Positions 1 through 10,944 of a DNA stretch of 64,000 bases are shown piece by piece (the first letter of the stretch is position 1; the number at the start of each line of letters is the position of its first letter). The position numbers and the translations under genes are program-made. The stretch lies in the NCBI GenBank assembly GCA_037043455.1, contig JAWPHD010011200.1, positions 22,081-86,080 on the forward strand, in the 5' to 3' direction. The DNA comes from Cyrtodaria siliqua. Lineage: Eukaryota > Mollusca > Bivalvia > Adapedonta > Hiatellidae. The notes beneath the pieces were generated by a model that saw nothing but the letters and a program-made list of their open reading frames with translations, was not told where the DNA came from and did not search any database.

Positions 1-204
1 ATATTGCCAACATTTTGACATTATAATCATGTTTTGATTTAAGTAAAAATTACTTTGATTCCTAGAGTCCAATAACATATATCGTACAAAAGCCAGCGCC
101 AATTATGCCGATTGAAAAAGTCGTAACACATGTTGAATAAATATTACAATTCGTTGACAGAGTTAAAATTAAAACCTAGTCTTAACTCCATTTCAATCCA
201 AAAC

Positions 205-555
205 TATGGTGGCATATAACTGCCGTCGAGATAATTTAGTCGCGATACTTTTTTCAGCCATTAAGACGACTTTTAAGCCCTAATAATTCGACTGATAAGA
301 ACAAAGTCTAGATAAGTATCACTACAAACGTTTAACAATGAAGTCATGATAATGCGCTAAAGTGATATGCTCGATTAATATGTCACGTTAGTTGTTAATC
401 TTCGGATCACTCGGATTTTAAGGGAGAGGATAGACTGCCTCACTGCGCAAGTCCCGTTTCACTCACGACTTAACGGCGAGTTAGCAAATGTCGTGTTAAT
501 AGCTGAAAAAAGTATCGCGACTAATTTACCACGACGGCAGTTATATGCCACCATA
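205..555. mobile_element. Long-TIR foldback element, copy A (internally deleted)
   Basis: The sequence begins TATGGTGGCATATAACTGCC and ends with its reverse complement, GGCAGTTATATGCCACCATA. Both ends continue inward as an inverted repeat through a shared 'gcgatacttttttcagc' block. The element is flanked by the direct repeat CAAAAC (199-204 and 556-561), which reads as a target-site duplication. No reading frame of note lies inside. Compared with the copy at 40,770 it has lost about 130 bp of the right arm. The superfamily is not assignable from the ends alone. Confidence 0.7.
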
Positions 556-1084
556 CAAAACAAAGCAGCATTACTAGTAAACATAATATTACATACGCCC
601 ACTAAGACATTATTTACAATAGGAATTTAATTTCTGTTTTTCTCGGAAATGTCAAAGCCAGAAATATAATATGTCATTAATATCTGTTTTCCATTTCAAA
701 ACGCAAAAAAAATAGCGCAACCTTAATTGCAGTACAGCACAATATTGTCCATTGTTGTATAAAGCAAATGTTGCATTCCAGTAACATGTTTGGGTTATTA
801 TACTAGGATGTAGCTGCGATAAAACTCCTTGTGATGTTAAGGGATGGGCATTTTGATGCATAAAAATCCATATCAGATAGGGAATTAAACATTACCAGAG
901 GGTAACAATTCTGCAAGATCTAAACATAGTGATTTGGATTTGAATGACATCGTTGTTCTGTGACAATGAATATATATGACATTCAAGTCCGGGCAAGAAG
1001 GTCTTGATGCATTCCCGGGAAATATAGTATGTTTTTAAATTGTGTTAGAAATGTATACATACCGCTGTTATCTGATATCTATGT

Positions 1085-1290
1085 GGAGTTCGTGGTCCAG
1101 TGGTAGAGCGCCGAACTCAAGATCGAGAGGTCGTGGGTTCGATCCTCTCCTCGGCAACGTTATTTATCCTTGAGCAAGATAATCAATCCACATTGCTTAG
1201 TACTGGTTCTACCAAGGAAGCCATGGAGAGTGATTAATCTAAGTTGCAATAACTTGTTTCGCAATCGATGTAAAATAATTATGTTTAAAC
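1085..1290 (+). mobile_element. tRNA-derived SINE (copy A)
   Basis: A tRNA-like head carries a box A-like 'gtggtccagtggtagagcg' and a box B-like 'gggttcgatcct', followed by the 'ccttgagcaagataatcaat' block typical of invertebrate tRNA SINEs. The anticodon and acceptor stems do not pair properly, so this is not a functional tRNA gene. The 3' limit is uncertain; I see no clear poly(A) or microsatellite tail. The homologous copy is at 41,781. Confidence 0.6.
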
Positions 1291-2399
1291 TAATCTGTTA
1301 TATCAGAAAGCACTGCGAAGTAGTGATAAAAAAAACGACTGTAATTGAAAACAAGTATTACAGAAAGATAGCAGCACCATGCGATAAGACAAACTCTCTA
1401 CTGACACCTAATCAATCAGGATCTAGCATTTCACATGGATGAACAAGCCGTTTCAAAGCTGAGATAATCCGATAATTAGATTATAAAACATTACAAATGA
1501 CGAACAACGTCTATTTTCTTAATATAAGAACACGTCAAAGTTGTCCATTTGCGGTTGTGGCGTTGTAAATCAATTGTAAATCAATTGATTAAACGATGTA
1601 CCTCGTTAAACATCTCCTGGCACTTCACATATGTTGCATTTGTTGCTGTATTTTATTTATGTATTTGACATTCATTTAGAAACTTACCTAACAATATATA
1701 AGTAGCCGTTTTAAGAATCCGTCACGGAATCTGTTACTGACCTCAGTTTACTGATAAGTTGACTTGCTTTTATCAATATGGTCGACAGTGGCTGCCATAT
1801 CATTATAATGACAGTACCTTGACTTCTATATCAGCTAGGATAATACTGTTTTAATATGACCATACGTTAAGGGCCAACGAATCTATTTCTAATCTGACCT
1901 CCGAATGGTGCGATAAATATATCAGATGGGTTCACCCTAAATTGTTCAACAATTTCTCTAAATGAGTTTTTCTGGATGTGTAGTAGAAGTAATGTCAGTG
2001 TGGATTTAAATGGAGTAATGTAAATAACTTAACTTCTATTTTCTACCGACTTAAAAACAAGTGATGAGAAGTTACACGATTGCTACTATCATGAGAGACA
2101 TAACGTATTGCGAACTTTCCGAAGACATTATTTTAAAAAAAAGAAAACTACTCGTAGCGTAAATGTTATTGTAAATATTATTAGTAAACCTTAAAAAAGT
2201 TGGTATCAAAATCAAACAGGAACTGTCACAGCACACATACACAAACACGACAATTAAAAGGGAGAATGAAAAGTGTGCTAAACCAAACACAACGAAAATG
2301 GTTGACACTAGGGACCCCGCATTGGAACAGTCAGTGGCAACATTTCACTGTAGGTTCAAACCAAGCAAGTACTCAATGACGCGTTTGCTAGGAACTGTA
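1291..2399. other. No gene seen; AT-rich duplicated spacer
   Basis: Only short chance reading frames occur. One of 78 codons on the minus strand (2,072-2,308) is identical in copy B (42,728-42,964), but the whole surrounding DNA is equally conserved there, so the identity reflects recent duplication and not coding constraint. The residues are hydrophobic and low in complexity, with no recognisable domain. Confidence 0.7.
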
Positions 2400-2945
2400 A
2401 CGATGTTAGGGACCTGTAGGATGACGTCTACTTAAAGCCCAAAAGGACGGTGACGTTTGATGTTTGTCTGCAATCTTGTCTGGTCGTGCCCTCAGTTCAG
2501 TTTGTTATCGTTTCCTCTGGCTTCTGCAAAGTCATTGAGTACCTTCTTTTTAGCTTTCTAGACTATTGTTTTTTTGTATATATATAGACACGAGCATCTT
2601 TGTGTTTTACTTATATTGCATATTGAAGCTGTCTTGTTGGTCAGAGAATAGTTCATGTCGGGGTCTTCATTATTTACTCTGTCCCGTTTTATTGCAATGA
2701 CAGTAAGGTAAGTGTAAGGTTTTGGCACCCTAGAACCTGGTTTAAACCCCAAGCGGCCTTTCTTATGACAGACCATTCCAAGGCGGTAGCCCTATTGTCA
2801 ACCCTTTTGTGTTTGTGATGTCTTATTTTGCCTTTTATTCATTATTATATATAGTTGTTCTTTGTTTCTTTGTGTGTTTGTGTGTTTGTGGTTGACTGTC
2901 GCCCTTGAATGCTACTTTTCCTGTTCGATTTTTATATCTATATTC
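2400..2945 (+). mobile_element. PLE 3' module (noncoding), copy A
   Basis: This block runs from 'cgtgccctcagttcagtttg' through 'accctagaacctggtttaaa' and 'ccattccaaggcggtagccc' to 'tgctacttttcctgttcgat'. The same order of blocks follows the stop codon of the PLE reverse transcriptase relic on the minus strand at 13,700-14,200. I therefore read these pieces as 5'-truncated PLE insertions that retain only the 3' untranslated region. The B copy is at 43,060-43,590. Such modules recur in both orientations and make up a large part of the duplicated unit. Confidence 0.6.
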
Positions 2946-3089
2946 AGTAACCAAGTTATAACAAACTATAATTACTACCAGTATTAAACTAATTTAGTAA
3001 TGTTTTCGCTATCACACTCCATAGATCTTTCTCAAAGTTCTATCGCCGCAACAAAAACATACTCGGGAAGTACAACACCAACCTAAAAA

Positions 3090-3275
3090 CATTTCTACGA
3101 CTAGGAATATCAAACATTACTACGACTAGGAATATCAAACATTACTACGACTAGGAATATCAAACATTACTACGACTAGGAATATCAAAAACATTACTAC
3201 GACTAGGAATATCAAAAACATTACTACGACTAGGAATATCAAAAACATTTCTACGACTAGGAATATCAAAAACGT
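3090..3275 (+). repeat. 25-27 bp minisatellite, 7 units (copy A only)
   Basis: Seven tandem units carry the core 'ctacgactaggaatatcaaa'. The first three units are 25 bp apart and later ones 27 bp, because 'caaa' lengthens to 'caaaaa'. Units 1 and 7 read 'catttctacg' and the others 'cattactacg'. Copy B has a single unit at about 43,737-43,765. The regularity is too short and the units too similar for a CRISPR array, and no spacers exist. Confidence 0.9.
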
Positions 3276-3479
3276 TATTCTAAGGAGATGTGATCTGTAA
3301 ACTTTAAAAATCAAAGAAGTTCGTCGGAAAACGATACTGTTCGTTTTAGTTGCAACGTACTTCTTGCTTGATGATTGATGCCTCTACAGTCATTCACTAC
3401 GCTCCATGTTTCTCGTGTGCGATGACCGGACTCTATGATTGCACGCACCTTTTGAAACACTGAAAGTGGAGATTGTTGC

Positions 3480-4180
3480 TGGAGCCTTCGTCTCTCGGGT
3501 TTTCTGGTCGTATCCTTGATTGCTTTTTCTCTTTGGTAGCAACTGCTGTGTTTGTTCAGTGCAATTCTGAAGTGTATTTCTGAGGTGTTTCTAATTATGT
3601 ATTTACAACAACATATACGTGTATGTATCGTTTGCTAATTTCTCTGGATGTGGGCTTTATTGTTAGGGATTCTCTTTTGATGACATGTGCTTTTATTTAC
3701 ACTGTCTTGTCAATTTGAAGCTAACCAGTTGGAGATATTGCCTACCGACCGTTCCAAGTCGATAACCCTGTCTTCACCACTCTATGTGCTGTGCATTGTC
3801 TTTTGCATTGTGTACTTTGCTGATGGTGCAGTGCGGACCTACGGTATAATTGCGTTTGGGTGCTGTGATTTTTATTGGACCATTTTTCTTATTTTGACAA
3901 GCGAGAGCAACAAGAGAATAAACCATCAAGGGTACGACGAGACAGATTCGACAAACATTCAAAGTTACCGTCATTGCGATAGACATCACCATAGTGTCAA
4001 CAAGATGTCCGGCCATCGCACATTTAATAGGCTAGTACAGCGGCGAACTGTAAATAGGTCAAGCAGAAACATGCAGTAAGTTGGAGAATAATATGGTCAT
4101 TTGCAAAGTGGTTAATTGTTTAGATCGTTTGAAAGTGATCATAACGAAGGAGCTTACGACGTTTGTATATTAGTATATTA
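3480..4180. mobile_element. Head-to-head PLE-derived pieces, copy A
   Basis: From about 3,690 to 3,890 the plus strand carries a divergent version of the PLE 3' module ('gaccgttccaagtcgataac'). From 3,890 to 4,180 the order is that of the minus-strand PLE 3' end: 'agagaataaaccatcaaggg', then 'catagtgtcaacaagatgtc', then 'ggcgaactgtaaataggtca'. These align with 14,130-14,340. An open frame of 130 codons (3,687-4,079) crosses the junction of the two orientations and is therefore not a gene. The segment 3,480-3,690 is also repeated at 59,050-59,260. Confidence 0.55.
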
Positions 4181-4635
4181 CATAACTCTAGAAATGGGAA
4201 GAGGGAACAACCTGTTTAGCAGGCCCGTTTTTCTTCTCTTTTTTTGTATTTCGTTTAAGTCAAAGATAACTGTATTAGACATTTACTAGTTTCTCATAAC
4301 ATGTTCTTCTTCCCACAGAGGACATGTGACACCACATACGGGCTTACTGATGATCGTACATATAATACAATTATTCAAATGTATGTGACGGTTAAATAGT
4401 ACAATAAAATGAGACCATAATATCATATTTGGCCCCACCCTCTGGTGTCATAAGTTTTTCATTGATTTATATAGGAAAACCCATAAAAGATATTCTTCTC
4501 TGAAACTAGAGTTATACACTTACTTGGCATGAACAGACGATTCAAACCATCGGACCTACATCGACTGCGTGGTCCGTCTCCTGGAAACATAATCCCTAGG
4601 TCATTACTTGGAAACCGTTGAGATACCCACCATAT

Positions 4636-5103
4636 GTATGTATGTATGTATGTATGTATATTTATTTATTTCAGTGACAAATACATATTTTACAAATATT
4701 ACATATATAGGACATATAGGTAACATAAAATGTACATATATAAAGCACATAGGCAACATTGAGCAAAACTGGATATACCCAGCCTAACTTGGCTTACTAG
4801 TCACCATCTTATAATTGCATTATATAGATAAACCAATATTTAAATTGATATCAGAAATAAGAAAAAATATGATAATATGAGGATCATGTTGTCATACCCG
4901 GAGTTCTGTTAACTCAGTGAGATATGTATTTAAATAATATGAAAACAAAAACAATGAAGTAATTTAAAAAGTAAAATATTAGTATTGTTCGAGTGCTTAT
5001 ATTATTTCTATTTCTTTTGGATAAAGTGTCTAACTTAGTTTGTCTACCACAAACTTTAAATAAACAATGACATAGATACCAGTTGTTGAGTGAGGACACG
5101 TTT
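4636..5103 (-). mobile_element. LINE 3' end with 12-bp target duplication, copy A
   Basis: On the minus strand this ends 'tgtcactgaaataaataaat' followed by a (atac)n tail (4,636-4,662 on the plus strand). That is the usual 3' end of a non-LTR retrotransposon with a microsatellite tail. It is bounded by perfect 12-bp direct repeats TACCCACCATAT at 4,624-4,635 and 5,104-5,115. Only the 3' untranslated part is present, so it is a 5'-truncated insertion. The clade is not determined. Confidence 0.75.
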
Positions 5104-5439
5104 TACCCACCATATAAAATATTTGCGATGGCGTGCCATCGACTGCTTGATCTCATTCTGTTTTGAATGTATACGATTATTTGACAATTATGACATTGCG
5201 AAGATCGGCAGGTGAGTGATTCAGTGCACCCAGGACCATTCTAGCCCGCATGGAAGGCTTGAATTCCACCGAGCGTGTACAGCCAGTAAACGATTTGCGA
5301 TACAGTCCCTCTTGGGCATCATTGTTTTAGTTATTCGATCCTCGACAGGCTTTTTTGTTATTCGTTCCTCAGTACGCGTTTTTATTTGTTCGTTCCTCAT
5401 TGTGCTTTTTAGTTATTCTTTTCCCTATGTTTGTATTTA

Positions 5440-5640
5440 ATCGTGAGGTTAGTTATACAAAGTGAAACCTCCTGGTCCAGTGCACACACTGCCTGTCAAA
5501 CTGAAGGTCGAGTGTTCAAAACCAGCTTGAAGAAAGTCATTCCAGTTCTTATTTCATCAATTCATTGGAATCGTCTCATCATCATTCGACACAAGTCAAA
5601 ATTCTCAACGTTAAAAACTGCTTCATGTGTATCAAGTATA
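5440..5640 (+). mobile_element. tRNA-Asp-like SINE, plus copy
   Basis: The head 'tgcctgtcaaactgaaggtc' resembles a tRNA-Asp anticodon arm with anticodon GTC, and 'gagtgttcaaaaccagc' is a decayed box B. The body 'tttcatcaattcattggaat' through 'tcgacacaagtcaaaattct' is shared in inverted orientation with 7,470-7,672. It is present in copy B at 45,940-46,125. Confidence 0.6.
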
Positions 5641-5949
5641 TAAGTGCTGACTAGAAGGTAGAACGTTGTAACCGAAGAAAACCAGCTTCTAGGGTCATAA
5701 ACCTCACCCTTACCTTATTTATATCACAATAAAACGGGACAGTGTAAGCAAAATAATACCCGCTAGGTTATATTCCTTAACAAATAAGGCATCATTAACA
5801 GGCAATATAACACATGTTCATCATTATCGGAACTTCGTCATGTACGCTACCCAGTAGGATATTATCCTCTTTGACATGTCACAAAGTCAGTCAGACCCAA
5901 GCAAAATAACTGAAAGGTCGTCACAAAAATTATCGTTTTAATAATACTG

Positions 5950-6645
5950 AAAATGGCATCCATTGGAAACAACAAACACAAACAAGTGAGAAAAGTAGCA
6001 GACTCGGTTATCGGACAGACTGTGGACCCTATGATGACGCCTTCCTAAAACCCATTGGGACGGTGGCGTTTGATGTTTGTGTATGATCTTTCTTGTCGTG
6101 CCCTAAATGGTTTATTCTCTTGTTGCTCTGGCTTCTGCCAAGTCATCGAGTACCTTCATTGTGGCTTTCTAGGTTATTGTTTTTTGTATTACATTTACAC
6201 GAGCATATTTGTGTTTACTTATATTGCCTATTGATGCTGCCTTGTTGGTTAGAGATCATGGCGGGGATTTCATTATTTACATTGTCCTGTTTTAATGGGA
6301 TGACAGTAGGGTAAGTGTGAGGTTTGGTGCACCCTAGAACCGGTTTAAACTGGCCTTTGTTGCCACTGACCGTTCCAAGGCGGTAGCCCTATTGTCAACC
6401 CTTTTGTGTTTGTGATGTCGTTTGCATTTTTTATTACTTTTGCCTTCTCGTTTGTCTGTTTGCGTGTTTGTTTTTGTGTATTTTGTTTGACTGTCGTCCT
6501 TGAATGCTGCTTTCCCTGTCCGATATTTTTGTCTTTCTTTAATGATTCTGTTCATGGGAGGTAATATAATGTGCAACACTTCTCACGCTCCCTAGTATCG
6601 TCTTAAGCGGTATTCTACTTTAAAGCCACAAATATCCTAAAGGAT
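5950..6645 (+). mobile_element. Dispersed repeat R split by a PLE 3' module, copy A
   Basis: The left part (5,950-6,030, 'caacaaacacaaacaagtga' to 'gcagactcggtta') and the right part (6,545-6,645, 'ctgttcatgggaggtaat' to 'cggtattctactttaaagcc') are contiguous in related copies at 61,055-61,215 and 61,380-61,530. Between them, 6,030-6,545 is a PLE 3' module that starts in the coding tail ('ggaccctatgatgacgcc') and ends 'gctttccctgtccgat'. The order implies that a 5'-truncated PLE landed inside repeat R. Confidence 0.55.
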
Positions 6646-6649
6646 CAGT

Positions 6650-8280
6650 AAGTTTCAACTATGAAACGATTAATTTTCAACAAAAAAGTCGCTGCCAACC
6701 GATTCGCTATAATTATAATCCATCGTGGTGAAATAAGAGACGCCATGACGTCAATGTGGTATCTGTTGTGCAAAGTGTATCACTAAATCAGTAAATAATG
6801 GGTGAAACTCATGTAGGAAATGTAACTATTTACAAATCATATTATAAGAAAGAAGTTCAGATTTGTGACGAAAGAAGAGGAAAATGTAATAATGGACGAT
6901 TTATCAAAATGACTCATCAATTATTGCCTTTGTCGAAAGTGACATTTCTTTGTAAAAGGTCATTGTTTTCACGAAAATGTAATTATTCATATTGACTTGT
7001 ATAGCAGACTGATGCTACGAATAAACAATTCATTACATAAAAAAAACATGAAAGTAAAACACACCATGTGATCATTGCTAGTGTTGGAATATAAATGAGG
7101 CATTATTCACTATCATCCTCTCTAAAACGTATCTGTTTTGGAATAGGTTTAGACAAATAATATAGCATCTGTTTCTAATGCAAATAGCAGTTTGAGTTCT
7201 ATATTGTCACAAACATTATTCACTTAGAGAAATGGCACTAGGGATTGTGTACTCTTCAAATTAGTGCTCTGGTGATGTGTATAACGTGCTATTTCGACAA
7301 AACTTTGAACAAGATCAACGGAATGGAATTCACGCTGGTTGTATTAACTTACATAGTTAATACAATTAGATATTATATATGATGAGCAGTATAGAAAGGT
7401 GGATATATGGAGGGTATGTGTCTGCTTTGAGTGAATATAGGATTCATTTTAATCGAGAGTGAGAAAGCGCTTTAGCACGAGTGAAAATATTTGAGTTTTC
7501 TCACTTTGAGAATGTTGACTTTTGTCGAATGATGATCAGACGATTCTAATGAATTGATGAAATGAGAACTGGAGTGACTTTCGTCAGGCGGGTTTTGAAC
7601 ACTCGACCTTCAGCTTGACAAGCAGTGTGTCTAGACCACGAGGTTTCACTATATTCACGACAAACCAACAAATATTCTATTTATTATATAGATCTACTCA
7701 CACCTTGAAATTTATGCAGAAAAAACATAATGCGCCAAAACAATGACGTCAATAACGTCAACCGTTGCATGACGTCATTTTGAGTGAAAACTTATATTTT
7801 CATATGTGAAATATAAACAATGAAAATATAAGGTTTTTTTTTTAATAATAAAATCCGATATTTCACTGGAAAGTATATAATAAATTGATATAGCCAATTT
7901 TCACTGACCGTGACTTAATTATATTTAAACTAGCATTCAATTAGTGATTGTTAAAAACACTATTGACTACGATCACTATAACTGACGTGATTTGATTGCG
8001 TTAACACGTGCTATTATAACTGACCTATTTTACCTAATAATGTTATACTAAAATCTACAAAAAAGTATACAATACGCATGACGCTAGATTTGCATTTGAT
8101 CTTTGTGTTGCCTAATGTATCACTGTTGGGACAGAAAACAGCATCGCTCAATTTCGTCAGGTTAACAGCCCGTATAATCAAAAAGTGCTTTTTTCGCACT
8201 ATGTTTATCTGATATTTAAAGAAACGTCTATTCGATTCAGTAATATAATTGTAATATTGTAGTAAACGCAGGCATAAAAG
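6650..8280. other. No gene seen; duplicated AT-rich spacer
   Basis: Apart from the minus-strand SINE at 7,470-7,672 I see no recognisable element. A 65-codon plus-strand frame at 6,798-6,995 looks basic and cysteine-bearing, but the B copy has an in-frame stop from a single base change at 47,416 (tgtaaaagg to tgttaaagg). I do not call it a gene. Confidence 0.65.
7470..7672 (-). mobile_element. tRNA-Asp-like SINE, minus copy
   Basis: The reverse complement reads 'gtgaaacctcgtggtctag', then 'ctgcttgtcaagctgaaggt', then a box B-like 'gagtgttcaaaacccgcc', and continues into the same body as 5,440-5,640. The far end runs into 'gctaaagcgctttctcactc'. The copy-B counterpart is at about 47,930-48,115. 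Confidence 0.6.
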
Positions 8281-8289
8281 CGAACAGGA

Positions 8290-8610
8290 AAATTAGCATT
8301 CAAGGACGACAGTCAACCAAAACCACACACAAAGAAAGAACAACTTTAAAGATGAATAAAAGGCAAAATAAGACATCCCAAACACAAAATGCTTGACAAT
8401 AGGGCTACCGCTCTGGAACTGTCAGTGGCAAAAAAGGCTTCTGGGGGTTTAAACCAGGTCCTAGGTTGCACCAAACGTCACACTTAACCTACTGTCAACC
8501 CAATAAACGGGACAGTGTAAATAAAGATATCCCCGCCAGGTTAAATTCTCAAAAAACAAGGCAGCATCAATAGACAATATAAGTAAAACACATAAATGAT
8601 CATGTAACAC
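8290..8610 (-). mobile_element. PLE 3' module, minus, copy A only
   Basis: Read on the minus strand it runs from the 'atattgtctattgatgctgc' block through 'ggtttaaacccccagaag' to 'gactgtcgtccttgaatgct', which is the order of a PLE 3' module. The corresponding DNA is absent from copy B, where 8,310-9,130 has been removed. Confidence 0.6.
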
Positions 8611-8959
8611 GATGTTTGTCCCTGTGGTTTTTATTTCTCGAGGCACATTTTTAAATTTAAAAACAAAATCAAAATATACAAGAAAACTTGTTTTGTTAAT
8701 TTCCTAAAATGTATTAAAATTTAGATTAGTAAAACAAAAAACTTAATTGCTTTAATTATCTTTTGTATATAGAACAGTGCCAAAATAAAACAATTCATAT
8801 TGATGTATTTAGTGCTTCTTAGTTTGTTGAAGGATAACGGTGTTGTTTTTGTTTACACTGTTCCATTAAGTCGGAATGACAATAGGGTGAGAATGGGATT
8901 TGATGCACCAGGAACTTAGTTTAAACACCGAGCTGCCGTTTTTGTACTGACCTTTCCAA

Positions 8960-9320
8960 GAAAGATAAAAATATCGGACAGGGAAAGCAGCATTGAAGGA
9001 CGACAGTCAACCACAAAACAAAAAACAAACACGCTAAAGGCAAAAGTAATAAAAAAAAATGCAAAGAACATCACAAACACAAAGGGGTTGACAATAGGGC
9101 TACCGCCTTGGAACGGTCAGTGGCAACAAAGGCCACTGGGGGTTTAAACCGGTTCTAGGGTGCACCAAACCTCACACTTACCCTACTGCCATCCCATTAA
9201 AACAGGACAGTGTAAATAAAGAAATCCCCGCCATGATATAATCTCTAACCAACAAGGCAGCATCAATAGGCAATATAAGTAAAACACAAATATGCTCGTG
9301 TAAATATAATACAAAAAAAG
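8960..9320 (-). mobile_element. PLE 3' module, minus, copy A
   Basis: This is a second minus-strand module, closely matching the one downstream of the reverse transcriptase relic at 13,700-14,100. Shared blocks are 'ggttgacaatagggctaccg', 'gggtttaaaccggttctagg' and 'aggcagcatcaataggcaat'. Only its distal part survives in copy B at 48,785-48,965. Confidence 0.65.
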
Positions 9321-10540
9321 GCGTGTTGATGTTTGTGGTGTCTGTCGCATACATTTCTTCAGTTTTCTTGGTATTTGTGTAAATGTTGTTTGCTTTGAAT
9401 GCGTGTTCTTGATAGTCTTTGTTCTGTGAATGTTTCATTTCCAATATTGACCTGACTGGTTATACACATTTGCCTTGTTTTATGTATTTACTAGATGTAT
9501 GTTTTATTTGATCTTCGTGCTAACTGTATGCATTGTTTGATATGCTTTCTCGCCAGAAAGTCTAGTAAGTGTTGATTTCTTTAAAAGATATGGTATCATT
9601 TTATTCATTGTAACATGTTCTAATAATTTGTGAGATTCCTATGTTGATAACTTTGATGTTTGTGGTTTTCGCCGAATAAAGAAAAAACATATACACAGTT
9701 GTAAAAGTGATTCCGTAGGAATTATTTTTTATATACGTAGTTAAAATGTTGCTGACGATATCTATTTTAAAAAGGGTAGATGATATAATCCGGAACAACA
9801 TTAACAGTTGTACAGCAAAGATTAGAGATGTTTTATTAGTTGGTGCGTGCTATGTTCAATCTTAAGAGTGAGGAAGACAGTCTAAGTCTAAGGCGGGCGA
9901 TGATGCTATTATTTGCTTTCTTCCCATTATGATACAATGACATGTTATAGTATAGCCGAAATTCTGAAAATGCTGATGTTTATTCAGGCCATTTTATCAA
10001 TGCACTACCGGATTAGTATGCATTATACAATGTTTTGCACTAGTTAACTAAGTGTTTAGATATTGCAAACGTATCTGGACTTTGAAGGGCTTTTGTAGTT
10101 GTGCGTACCAGGCAAAGGAAATGTTGAAGCAGGCAGGTCACAAGTTGTCCTCTCGCATGTAAGGGGATTAAACTTATGCAAATATGATTTCAGATAATTA
10201 TAGATGTCAATTTAGAAAGTGCAATTAGGGTCATATGAATCATTAAGTACCTAATAATGATTACACTGATATAAGGAATGAGACAGAACCCGGTATCGAC
10301 ACTGGGATATTCTATAGTGATTTAGACATTAATTTTGCAATGTGTTCATTTGTCTATTTCACCGGTGTGTGCCATTGATACATGTTGGTGCATTATGTTT
10401 TAAATATGGCAGAGGTTTTAAAACACCTGTTAAATTGAACTTCCTGTTTAGGTGGGATTTTTATTATTCTCATGGGTATGCCATTGATAGGTTGAATGTG
10501 TTTTAAACCGGGCAGAGGTTTTAAACCACGTGTCATATTG
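9321..10540. other. No gene seen; duplicated spacer
   Basis: I recognise no protein family here. The 66-codon minus frame at 9,601-9,801 is lysine- and isoleucine-rich and changes freely between copies. In copy B the equivalent DNA (48,966-50,330) carries a 68-bp tandem duplication and a 54-bp hairpin insertion. Confidence 0.6.
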
Positions 10541-10544
10541 AACT

Positions 10545-10700
10545 TCCGTTTTCGTGGGACGACACTAGGGTATTAGTGACGTCTGGTGCATCCTAGAACA
10601 TTGTTTAACCATAGCAGCCATTTTACGGCTACTGACCGTTTCAAGGCGTTATCCCTATAGTCAGCAATTTCGTGTCTGTGGTGTCGTCAGCAATGCTTCT
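10545..10700 (+). mobile_element. Short decayed PLE 3' module fragment, copy A
   Basis: The fragments 'gtctggtgcatcctagaaca' and 'ctgaccgtttcaaggcgtta' match the middle of the PLE 3' module with many substitutions. It is present in copy B at 50,330-50,480. Confidence 0.45.
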
Positions 10701-10944
10701 AGAGTTCCCTGTATATGCTGTATTCTGTGAATGCTTCCATGCATTTCTACGTTTATGACCTACTTTAGTAGTAAGCGAATGACAACTAGTGACGTCATAG
10801 AGCTGACACGTGATTTTAATATGTATCGATAGGTTACTGATCAGGTAAACTCAACCGAGGAGAAGTGATGTAATCTAATACAGTTTTACCTTTCTTCATC
10901 GCCGGATGCTGTCATGTCGGATTTATTTTGATTAGTCTTTTGAG

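Noticed and set aside
1085..1160. Functional tRNA gene
   Set aside because: Box A and B are recognisable but acceptor and anticodon stems do not pair, and the downstream block is that of a SINE.
2072..2308. 78-codon conserved gene (identical in A and B)
   Set aside because: Flanking noncoding DNA is just as conserved between A and B, so identity shows recent duplication only.
3090..3275. CRISPR-like array
   Set aside because: Units are contiguous and nearly identical with no spacers, in metazoan-type DNA; it is a minisatellite.
3687..4079. 130-codon gene
   Set aside because: It spans the junction of two PLE-derived pieces in opposite orientation and is frameshifted in copy B.
6798..6995. 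65-codon cysteine-containing peptide gene
   Set aside because: Copy B has an in-frame stop, and nothing supports expression.
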